From SG8-30 sp964406445 (GTDB taxonomy: Bacteria; Pseudomonadota; Gammaproteobacteria; Steroidobacterales; Steroidobacteraceae), in NCBI GenBank assembly GCA_964406445.1, contig CAYORU010000040.1, positions 1-33,153 of the forward strand: a DNA stretch of 33,153 nucleotides. Direction: 5' to 3'. The notes beneath the pieces were generated by a model. The model had not been told where the DNA came from. It searched no databases and saw only the letters and a list, made by a program, of their open reading frames with translations. Position 1 is the first letter of the stretch. Each line of letters begins with the position of its first letter. This document shows positions 15,996 through 24,159 of the stretch, piece by piece. The position numbers and the translations under genes are program-made.

Positions 15996-17443
15996 GCTCT
16001 CGCGCCATCGAGCAGGCGATCCGCGAGATCGAGGCCGCGCCGCGCGGCCCCGGGCTCGCCGCCATCTTCGACTTCGACGGCACGCTGATCCCGGGCTATT
16101 CCGAGCTGGCCTGGATCCGCCAGCGCCTGCGCGACGGCGAGCTGGGCTTCGCCGAGCTGGCACGGACCGTCGAGTTGGCGGCAGGACTCGCGCTCGGAAC
16201 CCTCGCCCGGCACGACCTCATACTGCAGGGCCTTCGCGGCTGGAAAGGCCGCAGAGTTGCGGCGATGGACCGGCTGGCCGACCGGATCTTCGCCCAGGCG
16301 ATCGAGCCCGAGATCTTTCCGGAGATGCGTGCGATCGTCGAGGCGCATCGCCGCATGGGCCACACGCTGGTGCTGGCCACCTCGGCCACGCGCTTCCAGG
16401 CCGGGCCGGCGGCGCGACACCTGGGCATCGACGAGGTGCTGACGACGCGGCTGACCGAGCGACGCGGCGTCCTGACCGGCCGGGTCGAGGGCGAGGTGCT
16501 GTTCGGCCCCGCCAAGGCCGAGGCCGTGCGTGCCCTCGCCGCGCGCCGCCGCTTCGACCTGTCGCTGAGCTGGTTCTACGCAGACGGTGACGAGGACGAG
16601 GCGCTGATGCACCTCGTCGGCCGACCGCGGCCGACCCAGCCGCAGCCGCAGCTCGCCCGCGTCGCCGCGCGGCGCGGCTGGCCGGTGCGCCGTTTCACCA
16701 GCCGCGGCAGGCCCGACGTCTCACTCGTCGCAAGAAACCTCGCCGCCACCGCGAGCGCGATCCCGGTCTTCGCCGGCGCCGCGGCGCTCAAGCTGCTGAC
16801 CGGCCGCAAGCGCGCCGCGGCGAATCTCGTCACCGGCGCGCTGACCGACATCTCGCTCGCGCTGGGCGGCGTGCAGCTCGACGTCAGCGGCGAGCAGCAC
16901 CTCTGGGAAGCGCGGCCGGCGGTGTTCATCTGGAACCACCGCAACATCTTCGACGCCCAGATCGTCGGCAGCCTGGTGCGTCGCGACTTCGGCGCGGTGG
17001 CCAAGAAGGAGCTCGCCGGCGTGCCGCTCTTCGCGGCCGCCAGCCGATTCATGCACATCGCCTTCGTCGACCGCCGCGACACCCAAGCAGCAGTCGAGGC
17101 GCTGCAGCCGGCGACGGCGCTGCTCCGCGAGGGCATCTCGATGCTGGTCGCACCCGAAGGTACGCGGGCCGGCGGGCGCACCGTGGGCCCGTTCAAGAAG
17201 GGGGCGTTCCGCATGGCCATGGAGGCCGGTGTGCCCGTCGTGCCGATCGTGATCCGCAATGCCGACGATGTCGGCAGCCGCGACTCGGGCTTCATGCGGC
17301 CCGCGCGGGTGGACGTCGCGGTGCTGCCGCCGGTTCACGTCGGCGACTGGACACTCGACGACCTCGATGCGCGCATTGCCGGCGTGCGGCAGCGCTTCGT
17401 CGACACGCTGGCCAGCTGGCCGTATGCGCGCAGCCAGGACTGA
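15992..17443 (+). CDS. HAD-IB phosphatase fused to PlsC-type acyltransferase
   Basis: A bifunctional 483-residue protein. The N-terminal half (about 20-225) is a HAD-IB hydrolase: motif I DFDGT with nucleophile Asp27 and Asp29, motif II in LATSAT, and motif III/IV in FYADGDEDE. The C-terminal half (about 255-480) is a 1-acylglycerol-3-phosphate acyltransferase: HX4D as NHRNIFD (His316, Asp321), APEGTR with Glu389, and GVPVVPIVIRNAD. Such fusions are known in proteobacteria and actinobacteria. With WS/DGAT immediately upstream (4-bp overlap), a route from lysophosphatidate through phosphatidate and diacylglycerol to triacylglycerol is a reasonable inference. A membrane-associating hydrophobic stretch (AIPVFAGAAALKLLTG) joins the domains. 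Confidence 0.92.
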   Translation: MSSRAIEQAIREIEAAPRGPGLAAIFDFDGTLIPGYSELAWIRQRLRDGELGFAELARTVELAAGLALGTLARHDLILQGLRGWKGRRVAAMDRLADRIFAQAIEPEIFPEMRAIVEAHRRMGHTLVLATSATRFQAGPAARHLGIDEVLTTRLTERRGVLTGRVEGEVLFGPAKAEAVRALAARRRFDLSLSWFYADGDEDEALMHLVGRPRPTQPQPQLARVAARRGWPVRRFTSRGRPDVSLVARNLAATASAIPVFAGAAALKLLTGRKRAAANLVTGALTDISLALGGVQLDVSGEQHLWEARPAVFIWNHRNIFDAQIVGSLVRRDFGAVAKKELAGVPLFAAASRFMHIAFVDRRDTQAAVEALQPATALLREGISMLVAPEGTRAGGRTVGPFKKGAFRMAMEAGVPVVPIVIRNADDVGSRDSGFMRPARVDVAVLPPVHVGDWTLDDLDARIAGVRQRFVDTLASWPYARSQD

Positions 17444-17452
17444 GGGTTCGCC

Positions 17453-18286
17453 ATGCAGCACCGCGAGACGGAGTTCATCGGCCAGGAAGGCGTGCCCATC
17501 CGGGTGCAGTCCTGGCTGCCCGCCGTGCCGGCACGGGCGACACTCGTCGTCGCGCACGGGCTCGGCGAGCACGGCGGACGGTATGCCGGACTGGTCTCGC
17601 GCTGCCTCACGCGCGGCATCGCCGTCTATGCGCCAGACCATCGCGGTCACGGGCGCTCGGGAGGCTCGCGCGGGCAGATCGGCCGCTTCGCCTGGGTCGT
17701 CGCCGACCTCGACGCGGTGATGCGACAGGCGAAGGAAGAGCAGCCCGGCGTGCGGCGCTTCCTGCTCGGCCACAGCATGGGCGGCGCCGTGGCGCTCACC
17801 TGGGCGCTCGACCGGCCCGGGCTCGTCGACGGCCTGATCCTGTCGGCAGCGGCGATTGCGCCGCCCTCCGCGGTGCCAGCCTTGACCGTCGCGGCGGTCC
17901 GCCTGCTTTCGCGCGTCTGGCCGGGCCGCGGCGCGATAGGACTCTCGCCCGCGGACCTGAGCCGGGATCCGGCCGTCGTGCGCGCCTACGAGGAGGATCC
18001 ACTCGTGCTGCACGGACCAGTGCCGGCGCGCACGCTCGCCGAACTGTTCGACGCCATGCAATCGCTGCCGCAGCGGGCGCCCATGCTGCGCGAGCCGGTG
18101 CTCGCGCTGCACGGCACGGCGGACCGCCTGGTGATGCACCATGACGTGCGGCCGGCGCTGGAGTCGCTCGGCTCGGCCGACCGGACCATCAAGGTCTACC
18201 GCGGCCTGTACCACGAGGTAATGAACGAGCCGGAGCGCGAGACCGTCTTCGCCGACCTGGAGGCATGGCTCGAAGCGAGGACCTGA
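17453..18286 (+). CDS. Alpha/beta hydrolase, monoacylglycerol lipase-like
   Basis: A 277-residue alpha/beta hydrolase close to monoglyceride lipases/lysophospholipases. Signatures are VVAHGLGEHGGRYAGL (oxyanion-hole region), APDHRGHGRSGG, and the nucleophile elbow GHSMGG with Ser108. The acid is seen in ALHGTADRLV and the catalytic His in YRGLYHEVMNEPER. It has no signal peptide, so it is probably cytoplasmic. It starts 9 bp after the HAD-PlsC stop and is likely the third gene of the WS/DGAT transcript, where it could recycle acylglycerols. It converges with the PlsB-like gene with only 7 bp between stops. Confidence 0.92.
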   Translation: MQHRETEFIGQEGVPIRVQSWLPAVPARATLVVAHGLGEHGGRYAGLVSRCLTRGIAVYAPDHRGHGRSGGSRGQIGRFAWVVADLDAVMRQAKEEQPGVRRFLLGHSMGGAVALTWALDRPGLVDGLILSAAAIAPPSAVPALTVAAVRLLSRVWPGRGAIGLSPADLSRDPAVVRAYEEDPLVLHGPVPARTLAELFDAMQSLPQRAPMLREPVLALHGTADRLVMHHDVRPALESLGSADRTIKVYRGLYHEVMNEPERETVFADLEAWLEART

Positions 18287-18293
18287 GCGAGCC

Positions 18294-20105
18294 CTATCCC
18301 GGCTCCGCGGCAACCAGCGCCCGGACGCGCCGGACAGCCACCGCATGGACCGCATCCATTCGCTCGAGCCAGGCGCGAAGCTCGGCGAAGAAGTTCCCGC
18401 GTCGCCTCCCGACATCGCCGCCCGCCTCGAGCAACCTGCGCTGCCGGACGAGCTTCACGGCGCCCTTGAACAGGATCCGCGACACGCTCTCCGGGGTCGA
18501 CAGCCGCCCCTCCTCGAGCATCGCGGCGCCCGCCGCCTCGCAGGCCTCGATCAACGCCGTCTCATCGACGGCGTCGGCACCCGGCAGGTCGGCCAGTACG
18601 CAGCCGACGATCGCGTAGGCCGCCACGAACGAACGGAGCATCATGTCCGAGGCGAGCATGTCGGCATCCTCGAGCACGCCGAGCACCGCCGGCTCGCCGC
18701 CCTCGAGCGAAGCCGGCCAGCGCGGGTCGATGCGCCGCGCCTCGACGGCCAGCACCGCCAGGAACTCGCCTTTCTCCTGGAAGAAGAACTCGTATTTCAG
18801 CAACTCACGCAGCGCGAGCGCCGCAGCGTCGAAGGCTTCAACGCGGCCTGCGACCGCGGACTGCGACGCGGCGAGCATCGCCAGCTCCGCGATCGCGCCC
18901 GGCAGGTAGTGGTGCACCAGCGAGTTCCGGTAGTAGGACACCTGCAGCTGGCTTCCCGGCGCCACGGCGAAGCGCGGAGCCACGGACCCGCCGAGGCGCA
19001 GCGCGACCCCGCGACCGACCAGCGCGTCGAGGTGGCGCTCGAGCGCCGCGGGCTGCGTGACGTCGGCGTTGGGCGCGAGCGGAAACCCGCGGCGACGGGC
19101 GTGGGCGAGATAGCCCCGAAGCGCCACGCGAAGCTGGGTACCGGAGAGCGGCGAGCCCCGTGCGCCGAGCAAGGCCACCGCCACCAGCGCGGTGCCGGCG
19201 ACGGGCGTGGCCTGGGCGATCCGCCAGCAGACCTCGAGGGCGAGCTTTTCGACGGCCCGGTCCGAGCCTGCCTCGCCCGGCGGCTCGGCGGTGCCGCCCG
19301 CACCCAGCATCACCGGCTCGCCGAATCGCACGTGGATGTCGCCGAATCTCCCGCGTTGCGCCCGCACGTAGCGCAGCAGCCAGCCGAGCGACTCTGCCTG
19401 CTTGCCGGCACCGCGAGCCTCGCCGGCGAATTCCTCGTCCTCGTGCAGCTGGTCGTAGCTCACCGAGGCCGGCACCAGTGCGAGGTCGACCCCGGCCGCG
19501 CGGCTCGCCTCCACCACCCAGGCGAGCAGGCCGGGCCTGGGCGGCGCCAGCTTGCCTGTCCTCGAGCGAGTGCCCTCGATGAACCAGCGCAGCGGCAGCC
19601 GGCGTTCGGCAACGCGGGCGAGGAACGCGCGCAGTGCCAGCCGATATGCCGGCTCACCGGCCTTGCGGCGGATCAGGATGCCGCCGCTCCTGCGCCACAG
19701 CGCGCCGAGCGGCCAGAAGCCCAGGTTGATGCCCACGAACTCGAAGGTCGGCGGCAACCCGGCGTCGCGCAGCGCCGCGGTCAGCGCGGCGCCGTCCAGG
19801 TAGGAGCGATGGCTCGAGAGCACCACGACGAAGGACGAGTCGAACAACGGCTGCAGCCGCGCCACCTGCTGCAAGTCCACGTCGATGCTCTCGTAACCCC
19901 GCCGGCACAGCGCGCGCCCTGCCGCGGCCAGCAGGCCGTGCACCCGACGGCCGTGCCCCGTGGCCAGTTCCTCGAGCCCGCGCCTGGCCTCGCGATCGAC
20001 GTCGGCCGAGGTACGGCCGAGCTCCGCCGCGAGCCTGTCGACAGCCGTCCGGTAGGCCGGCGTCGCGGCGACTTCCTCCGCGGTGATGCGCGCGCCGGCA
20101 TTCAC
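18294..20105 (-). CDS. plsB: Glycerol-3-phosphate acyltransferase, PlsB-like
   Basis: A 603-residue membrane-associated acyltransferase that acylates glycerol-3-phosphate at sn-1. The four acyltransferase blocks are present: I as SSHRSYLDG (His99, Asp104), II as GILIRRK, III as FIEGTRSRTGK (Glu177-Gly-Thr-Arg), and IV as LALVPASVSYDQ. A long C-terminal region (about 280-600) resembles that of PlsB. It is shorter than the roughly 800-residue E. coli enzyme, mainly N-terminally. The start is GTG 20105, which overlaps the TGA of the upstream GNAT gene (GTGA). Earlier in-frame codons lie within the GNAT gene. It is the last gene of an overlapping minus-strand operon and faces the WS/DGAT cluster tail to tail. 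Confidence 0.9.
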   Translation of the reverse strand: MNAGARITAEEVAATPAYRTAVDRLAAELGRTSADVDREARRGLEELATGHGRRVHGLLAAAGRALCRRGYESIDVDLQQVARLQPLFDSSFVVVLSSHRSYLDGAALTAALRDAGLPPTFEFVGINLGFWPLGALWRRSGGILIRRKAGEPAYRLALRAFLARVAERRLPLRWFIEGTRSRTGKLAPPRPGLLAWVVEASRAAGVDLALVPASVSYDQLHEDEEFAGEARGAGKQAESLGWLLRYVRAQRGRFGDIHVRFGEPVMLGAGGTAEPPGEAGSDRAVEKLALEVCWRIAQATPVAGTALVAVALLGARGSPLSGTQLRVALRGYLAHARRRGFPLAPNADVTQPAALERHLDALVGRGVALRLGGSVAPRFAVAPGSQLQVSYYRNSLVHHYLPGAIAELAMLAASQSAVAGRVEAFDAAALALRELLKYEFFFQEKGEFLAVLAVEARRIDPRWPASLEGGEPAVLGVLEDADMLASDMMLRSFVAAYAIVGCVLADLPGADAVDETALIEACEAAGAAMLEEGRLSTPESVSRILFKGAVKLVRQRRLLEAGGDVGRRRGNFFAELRAWLERMDAVHAVAVRRVRALVAAEPG

Positions 20106-20626
20106 GGCGCATCCTTGAGATAGAGGCACAGGGAAGCAGCCTCGTCCGGTGGTCGAACGAGACCCTCGTATCTCATTCCGGCGCGCTGGAGCACGCGCAT
20201 CGATCCCGCGTTGTCCATCGACGTGATGGCAGCGATCCGTGGCAGGCCGAGCACGCCGAAGCCGAGGCCCAGCACGGCTTCGCTCGCCTCGAGCGCATAG
20301 CCGGACCCGCGGTGGGCCGGCAGCAGCGCGAAACCCACGTCCGGATCCGGCAGCCACGGGCGGCTGAACAGCCCGCAGATCCCGACGGCTTCCGCAGCTG
20401 CTGCAAGCGTGACCCGGTACACGCCGAGGCCGTGGGCGGCGTGGCTCGCCATCGCACCACGCTGCAGGTAGTCGCGGGCCTGCGCAATGTTCCGCACGCC
20501 GCGGTCGCCGACATGGACCAGGAAGTCGGGGTCGTTCAGGACCGCGAGCATGAGCGGCGCGTCGTCCGGCCCGACGAGCTCGAGCGACAGGCGCGCCGTG
20601 CGGGTCGAGCCGGGCAGGCGATTCAC
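20102..20626 (-). CDS. GNAT N-acetyltransferase, RimJ/RimL-like
   Basis: The 174-residue product is an acetyltransferase of the Acetyltransf_3 type (RimJ/L-like). It starts STRTARLSLELVGPDDAPLMLAVLNDPDFLVHVGDR, and the acetyl-CoA region is FALLPAHRGSGYALEASEAVLGLGF. The C-terminal motif is MDNAGSMRVLQRAGMRYEGLVR, in which N-x-x-S-x-x-(V/L)-L-x-(K/R)-x-G-(F/M) is typical. The substrate could be a protein N-terminus or a small amine and cannot be assigned. The start is GTG 20626, overlapping the stop of the amidohydrolase gene, and its own stop overlaps the PlsB-like gene, so three proteins are translationally coupled. Confidence 0.88.
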   Translation of the reverse strand: MNRLPGSTRTARLSLELVGPDDAPLMLAVLNDPDFLVHVGDRGVRNIAQARDYLQRGAMASHAAHGLGVYRVTLAAAAEAVGICGLFSRPWLPDPDVGFALLPAHRGSGYALEASEAVLGLGFGVLGLPRIAAITSMDNAGSMRVLQRAGMRYEGLVRPPDEAASLCLYLKDAP

Positions 20627-21444
20627 GGCACGCCGTCGAGCCGGAACACGCGCCGCGCATTGCCGGCCAGGAAGGCTGCCGTCGCCTCCGCCGCGAGGCC
20701 GAGCGCCGGCAGGGCTTCGAGGCAGGCCGCCGCCGTCAGCATCGGATAGTTCGTGCCGAACATCGTCTTGCGCGCGCCGTGGCCGCGCATGAAGTCGACG
20801 AACTCGGACGGATAGCGGCTTGCCTTGTAGGCGGAGGTGTCCACGTGCAAGTGCTCGAACTTCGTCGCGAGCGAGATCACCTCCTGGGTCCAGGGCGCGC
20901 CGATGTGTCCCGCCACGATCACGAGTTCGGGAAACTCGAGCGCCACGTGCTCGAGGTGCGGGATCGGCCGGCCCGGCTCGGAAGACATCATGGGACCGGT
21001 GTGGCCGACCTGCAGGCAGACCGGCACGCCGAGCTCGACGCATTCGGCGTACAGCGGGTAGTAGCGGCGGTCGTCTGCCGGCCAGCCCCACAGCCAGGGA
21101 ACGATGCGCAGGCCAACGAAGCGATCCTCGCGGACCGCCCGCCTGAGTTCCCGCGCCGCGGCTGCCGGTCGCCTGACGTCCACGCCCGCGAGCCCGCGGA
21201 AGCGGTGCGGGTGGGCGCGCACCAGCGCCGCCACCTCCTCGTTGCCGATCAGCGTGCCCTCTGGTCCGTACCAGGCAGAGAGCAGTCCGACCGAGATCGA
21301 GCCCGCGTCCATGGCCGCGAGCGTCGTCTCGACAGGCACCTCGCCGTCGAGCGACTGGCCGGTCCAACGCCGCAGCGAATCGAACATCGGCTGCTGGAGG
21401 AAGCGCCGGGTTGGGTGCTGCATCCAGACGTCGACGACGTCCAC
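20623..21444 (-). CDS. Amidohydrolase family 2 (ACMSD-like TIM barrel)
   Basis: The 273-residue product is an amidohydrolase-2 type TIM barrel, hydrolase or decarboxylase by family. It starts DVVDVWMQHPTRRFL, where classical members have HxH. Later metal-site regions are VCLQVGHTGP, IVAGHIGAPW and HVDTSAYKA, and the usual Asp near the end is in MFGTNYPM, with Asn in place of the common Asp. The metal site may therefore be altered or belong to a variant subfamily. GTG 21444, one base after the upstream stop, with GGAG upstream, is the best start. The substrate is unknown. It sits between the three-domain acetyltransferase fusion and a GNAT gene. Confidence 0.82.
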   Translation of the reverse strand: MDVVDVWMQHPTRRFLQQPMFDSLRRWTGQSLDGEVPVETTLAAMDAGSISVGLLSAWYGPEGTLIGNEEVAALVRAHPHRFRGLAGVDVRRPAAAARELRRAVREDRFVGLRIVPWLWGWPADDRRYYPLYAECVELGVPVCLQVGHTGPMMSSEPGRPIPHLEHVALEFPELVIVAGHIGAPWTQEVISLATKFEHLHVDTSAYKASRYPSEFVDFMRGHGARKTMFGTNYPMLTAAACLEALPALGLAAEATAAFLAGNARRVFRLDGVP

Positions 21445-21445
21445 G

Positions 21446-22819
21446 TCAATGCTCCACGGAACGGACCATGCACACGTTGCCGCGCGAATAGCCGGTGTCG
21501 GCGGGACACGGCGCGTGCCTGAAGCCAAGGCGCTCGTAGAGCCGGATCGCGGTCTGCAGACTTGAATTGCTCAACAGCATCACCTCGGGCACGCGTCGAC
21601 GCCGGGCGAAGCCGATCACCGCTTCGACCAGCAGCGCCCCGATGCCGCGTCCCTGCGCTGCGGGCGTGACCGCCATTTTCGCGAGTTCGAAGGCGCCGCC
21701 ATCGTGGGGAATCGCAGCCGCCGTCCCGACTGGCCGGCCATCGATGAGCGCCATGAAGATCGCGCCGCCAGGCGCGAGGATCGTGCCCTCCGGATCCGCG
21801 AAATAGCGCCGGTCGATGTCCTCCACCGAGAACCAGCGTTCGAGCCATTCGCGGTTGAGATGCTCGAACCAGCCACGATGGGCGGGCGCGTAGCTCGTGA
21901 GCGTGACGCCCCCGGGCGCATCAGGTGGCAGGAGACCGCCTCCTGCGAGAAAGCCCTCGAGCTTCGCCGCACGCGCCGGGCGGTCGAAGAGACGGTAGAG
22001 CTCGAGCCAGTCCACCGGGTCCATCCACGGCAGCCCACCGGACCAGTGCAGGCGAGCGGGATCGAATGCCCAGGCCACCGGGCCGCCGCCCTTCGCCACT
22101 TCGATGCCGGCCATGAGCTCGACTTCGACGGCGCCTGCGGCGCGGAACCGCGCGAATCCTGCCGAGCGAAAACGCGGGTTGTCGCCGGGCGCCAGTCGCT
22201 CCAGGTGGAGCGCGAGGCGGGCGGCGGCATCGGAGAAGTCGTCGATCGCGCACACGAGGTCGAGATCGCGGGGTGCGTCCTCGAGACCCAGCCGGTTCAT
22301 GAGCGTGCTGCCGCCGATGCCGACCCTGAGCCCGGACAGGACCGGCGCCAGGTCCCAGGCGAGCGCGAGCGGCGGCGGCGCCGGCGGCAGGGTCTTTCGC
22401 ATCAGGACGGCAGATGCCGGACACAGGCTCGCGAACTGTTCACTGCGACGAACCACATCCGGCGCCGACTCGCGCTCGCTGCGCACATACCCGCGGCGCT
22501 CGAAAAACCCGGCAGCGGTCGTTGTCAGCAGCCACAGCTCCTCTAGGCCGTGGCGTACGGCCCAGGTCTCGAGCTGTCGGACAAGCTGCCGGCCGAGACC
22601 ACGCTTGCGCGAACGCTCGGTGACGGCGAGCGAGCGCACCAGGCCCGCCCGGCCGAGTACTTCGATGCCTACGACGCCCTCGAGACCCACGGAACCGCGC
22701 TGCGCAAACAGCACGACCGGGGAGCCCGCCGCGAGGTCTGCAACCGGCAGTCCGTTCGCCGCCAACAGATCTTCGACGTTCGCATCGAACATCGCTGCTT
22801 CGAGGGTCAACCCGGTCAT
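21446..22819 (-). CDS. GNAT - nucleotidyltransferase-like - GNAT three-domain protein
   Basis: A 457-residue fusion. Residues about 1-145 form a GNAT domain closest to ArsN2-type 'arsenic resistance' acetyltransferases: RSLAVTERSRKRGLGRQLV, LLTTTAAGFFERRGYVRSER and QFASLCPASAVLMRK. Residues about 150-300 look like a minimal nucleotidyltransferase: GIGGS (167-171), DLDL with Asp185 and Asp187, and a possible third carboxylate in VEVELMAG. Residues about 304-457 are a second GNAT with AVTPAAQGRGIGALLVEA and IRLYERLGFRHA. Key residues appear intact in all three. It would be a candidate for modifying a small molecule or toxin twice; the substrate is unknown. No ars genes are nearby. It begins at ATG 22819 and leads the overlapping operon ending in PlsB. 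Confidence 0.85.
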   Translation of the reverse strand: MTGLTLEAAMFDANVEDLLAANGLPVADLAAGSPVVLFAQRGSVGLEGVVGIEVLGRAGLVRSLAVTERSRKRGLGRQLVRQLETWAVRHGLEELWLLTTTAAGFFERRGYVRSERESAPDVVRRSEQFASLCPASAVLMRKTLPPAPPPLALAWDLAPVLSGLRVGIGGSTLMNRLGLEDAPRDLDLVCAIDDFSDAAARLALHLERLAPGDNPRFRSAGFARFRAAGAVEVELMAGIEVAKGGGPVAWAFDPARLHWSGGLPWMDPVDWLELYRLFDRPARAAKLEGFLAGGGLLPPDAPGGVTLTSYAPAHRGWFEHLNREWLERWFSVEDIDRRYFADPEGTILAPGGAIFMALIDGRPVGTAAAIPHDGGAFELAKMAVTPAAQGRGIGALLVEAVIGFARRRRVPEVMLLSNSSLQTAIRLYERLGFRHAPCPADTGYSRGNVCMVRSVEH

Positions 22820-22914
22820 CGGAGCGGAGGCTCAGGCACCCAGTGGCGCGGATTCGCAGCGCGCCCGCCGGCAGGGGAACTCGAGCGAGCGCTGCTTGCC
22901 GTCCATCGGACCCG

Positions 22915-23094
22915 CTATCCGCGCCATGAGCCCGCCGCGTCCGGTTGCATCCAGGTTTCTCCGTTGTCACGCTCACGCTGCTCGGCTTCCCAGCAGCCGG
23001 ACAGCCATGCAAGGCCGAGCAACGCCGGGTCCTCTGCCTGAGCCGGCAGGGCCACGAGGACCAGCCAGCAGAGCGGGCTCATGAGGCGCTTCAT
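22915..23094 (-). pseudogene. Truncated DUF6265-like exported protein fragment
   Basis: A 59-residue frame begins with a signal peptide (MKRLMSPLCWLVLVALPAQAE) and continues LLGLAWLSGCWEAEQRERDNGETWMQPDAAGS, which resembles the start of DUF6265 proteins (LxWLxGCWE...EEQWxxPxGG). It stops right there, where intact family members continue for about another 100 residues. No continuation was found in the other frames of the following 95 bp, so a deletion rather than a simple frameshift is likely. ATG 23094 has a strong AGGAGG site, and its start overlaps the stop of the GFA gene (ATGA). Family identity is by eye. Confidence 0.6.
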
Positions 23095-23480
23095 GGGGAT
23101 TCCTCCTGGCTCAGCTGACGGAGCGCGGCCGCATTTTCTTCCCAGTGCTCGCCGTCGAACGGCCGGATGAAGATCTCCCGGGGCGGTGGCTCGAGGCAGC
23201 GCACGTTGACGTCGAAGCCGTCGGGGTTGGAGCGCGGCACGTAAAACACCTTGATGCCGCAACTGCGGCAGAACAAGTGGCGCGCCGTCCTGGTGTTGAA
23301 CGTGTAGGTGCTGAGCGCTTCCGCGCCCTGCAGGAGCCTGAAACGCGAAGCCGGCACGATCAGGTGCAGGAAGCCGCTCTTGCGGCAGATCGAGCAGTTG
23401 CAGTCCTCGCAGATGACGCGCTCAGGCGCCTCGACCTCGATGACGACCGCCCCGCAGTGGCAGCTGCCCCGGTAACGCAT
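23091..23480 (-). CDS. GFA-family zinc protein (glutathione-dependent formaldehyde-activating-like)
   Basis: A 129-residue GFA/CENP-V fold protein. Zinc-ligand cysteines are seen in GSCHCGAV (CxC), in CNCSICRKSG, and in HLFCRSCGIKVFYVPRSNPDG. Members were named for glutathione-dependent formaldehyde activation, but most have unknown substrates. Length and motif order are complete. It is encoded upstream of, and overlaps, the truncated DUF6265-like frame. A second GFA gene occurs in a cassette at 31324-31707, with the same motif layout but clearly different sequence. Confidence 0.92.
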   Translation of the reverse strand: MRYRGSCHCGAVVIEVEAPERVICEDCNCSICRKSGFLHLIVPASRFRLLQGAEALSTYTFNTRTARHLFCRSCGIKVFYVPRSNPDGFDVNVRCLEPPPREIFIRPFDGEHWEENAAALRQLSQEESP

Positions 23481-23585
23481 CGTCCCAGTCCTTCAGTCGC
23501 CCGCCTTCGCTTGGCGGCGGGCGTCCTCGCCCTGGAAGGCGCGTGACCTGGAGGCGAGGACGGCGGGCCGCATCCGCATGGTCCG

Positions 23586-24017
23586 TCAGCCGACTCCCCG
23601 GCCGGCGAGTCCCAGGGCGAAGACGATCCATGCGCCGAACAGAAGCACACTGCTCGCGACGTAGACGAGGAATCGGTGCATGACGCGGTTGTAGGTGAGG
23701 TGGATCAGGCTGTGCAGGGCCCGCAGCGCGACGTAGGCCCAGGCCGCGAGCAGGAAGCCCTGCGTCACGGCCCCTGAGGCCAGCAGCGAGAGACAAAGCG
23801 CGTAGAAGAGCACTGGAAGCTCGAGCAGGTTCTTGAAGTTGTCGGCGCCCGAGGTGCGCTGGAGTCTCTCGTTGCGCGCCGCCGAGCTGGCGATCGACTG
23901 CGGGTGGATGCCCCGCTCGCGCATCTCGCCGATGCGCTCGACGTAGAGACGGATCCAGACCAGGGCGGTGAGCAGCGCCAGCGCTGCGACGGGCTCGAGG
24001 ATGGCGGTCTGCTGCAC
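23586..24017 (-). CDS. MAPEG-family membrane protein
   Basis: A 143-residue integral membrane protein with four predicted helices. It matches the MAPEG family (membrane-associated eicosanoid/glutathione metabolism). After the first helix (ILEPVAALALLTALVWIRLYVERIGEMR) comes the diagnostic loop RTSGADNFKNLLELPVLFYALCLSLL. Later helices include RALHSLIHLTYNRVMHRFLVYVAS. Bacterial members are of unknown function, sometimes with glutathione transferase activity. GTG 24017 is preferred because GGGAGA precedes it at good spacing; a TTG eleven codons upstream is the only alternative. The next gene downstream is the GFA gene (105 bp), itself from a glutathione-linked family. Confidence 0.88.
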   Translation of the reverse strand: MQQTAILEPVAALALLTALVWIRLYVERIGEMRERGIHPQSIASSAARNERLQRTSGADNFKNLLELPVLFYALCLSLLASGAVTQGFLLAAWAYVALRALHSLIHLTYNRVMHRFLVYVASSVLLFGAWIVFALGLAGRGVG

Positions 24018-24159
24018 GGCGACTCTCCCGCTCCGGCACGACGCCGGCAAACCACGATCGTATCAGGCCCGATGGCGGTGCAACCGCCGTGCGACGAACC
24101 TGCGGGAGCGCTGGCCAGGGTCGATGCCAGCGGCCGGACCTTCGAGGCCGCAGGCTCGC

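Noticed and set aside
14544..16163. 539-residue minus-strand frame opposite WS/DGAT
   Set aside because: Arg/Gly-rich shadow frame; WS/DGAT motifs are on the other strand.
18345..20123. 592-residue plus-strand frame opposite PlsB
   Set aside because: Shadow frame caused by GC-rich codon use; PlsB blocks I-IV are on the minus strand.
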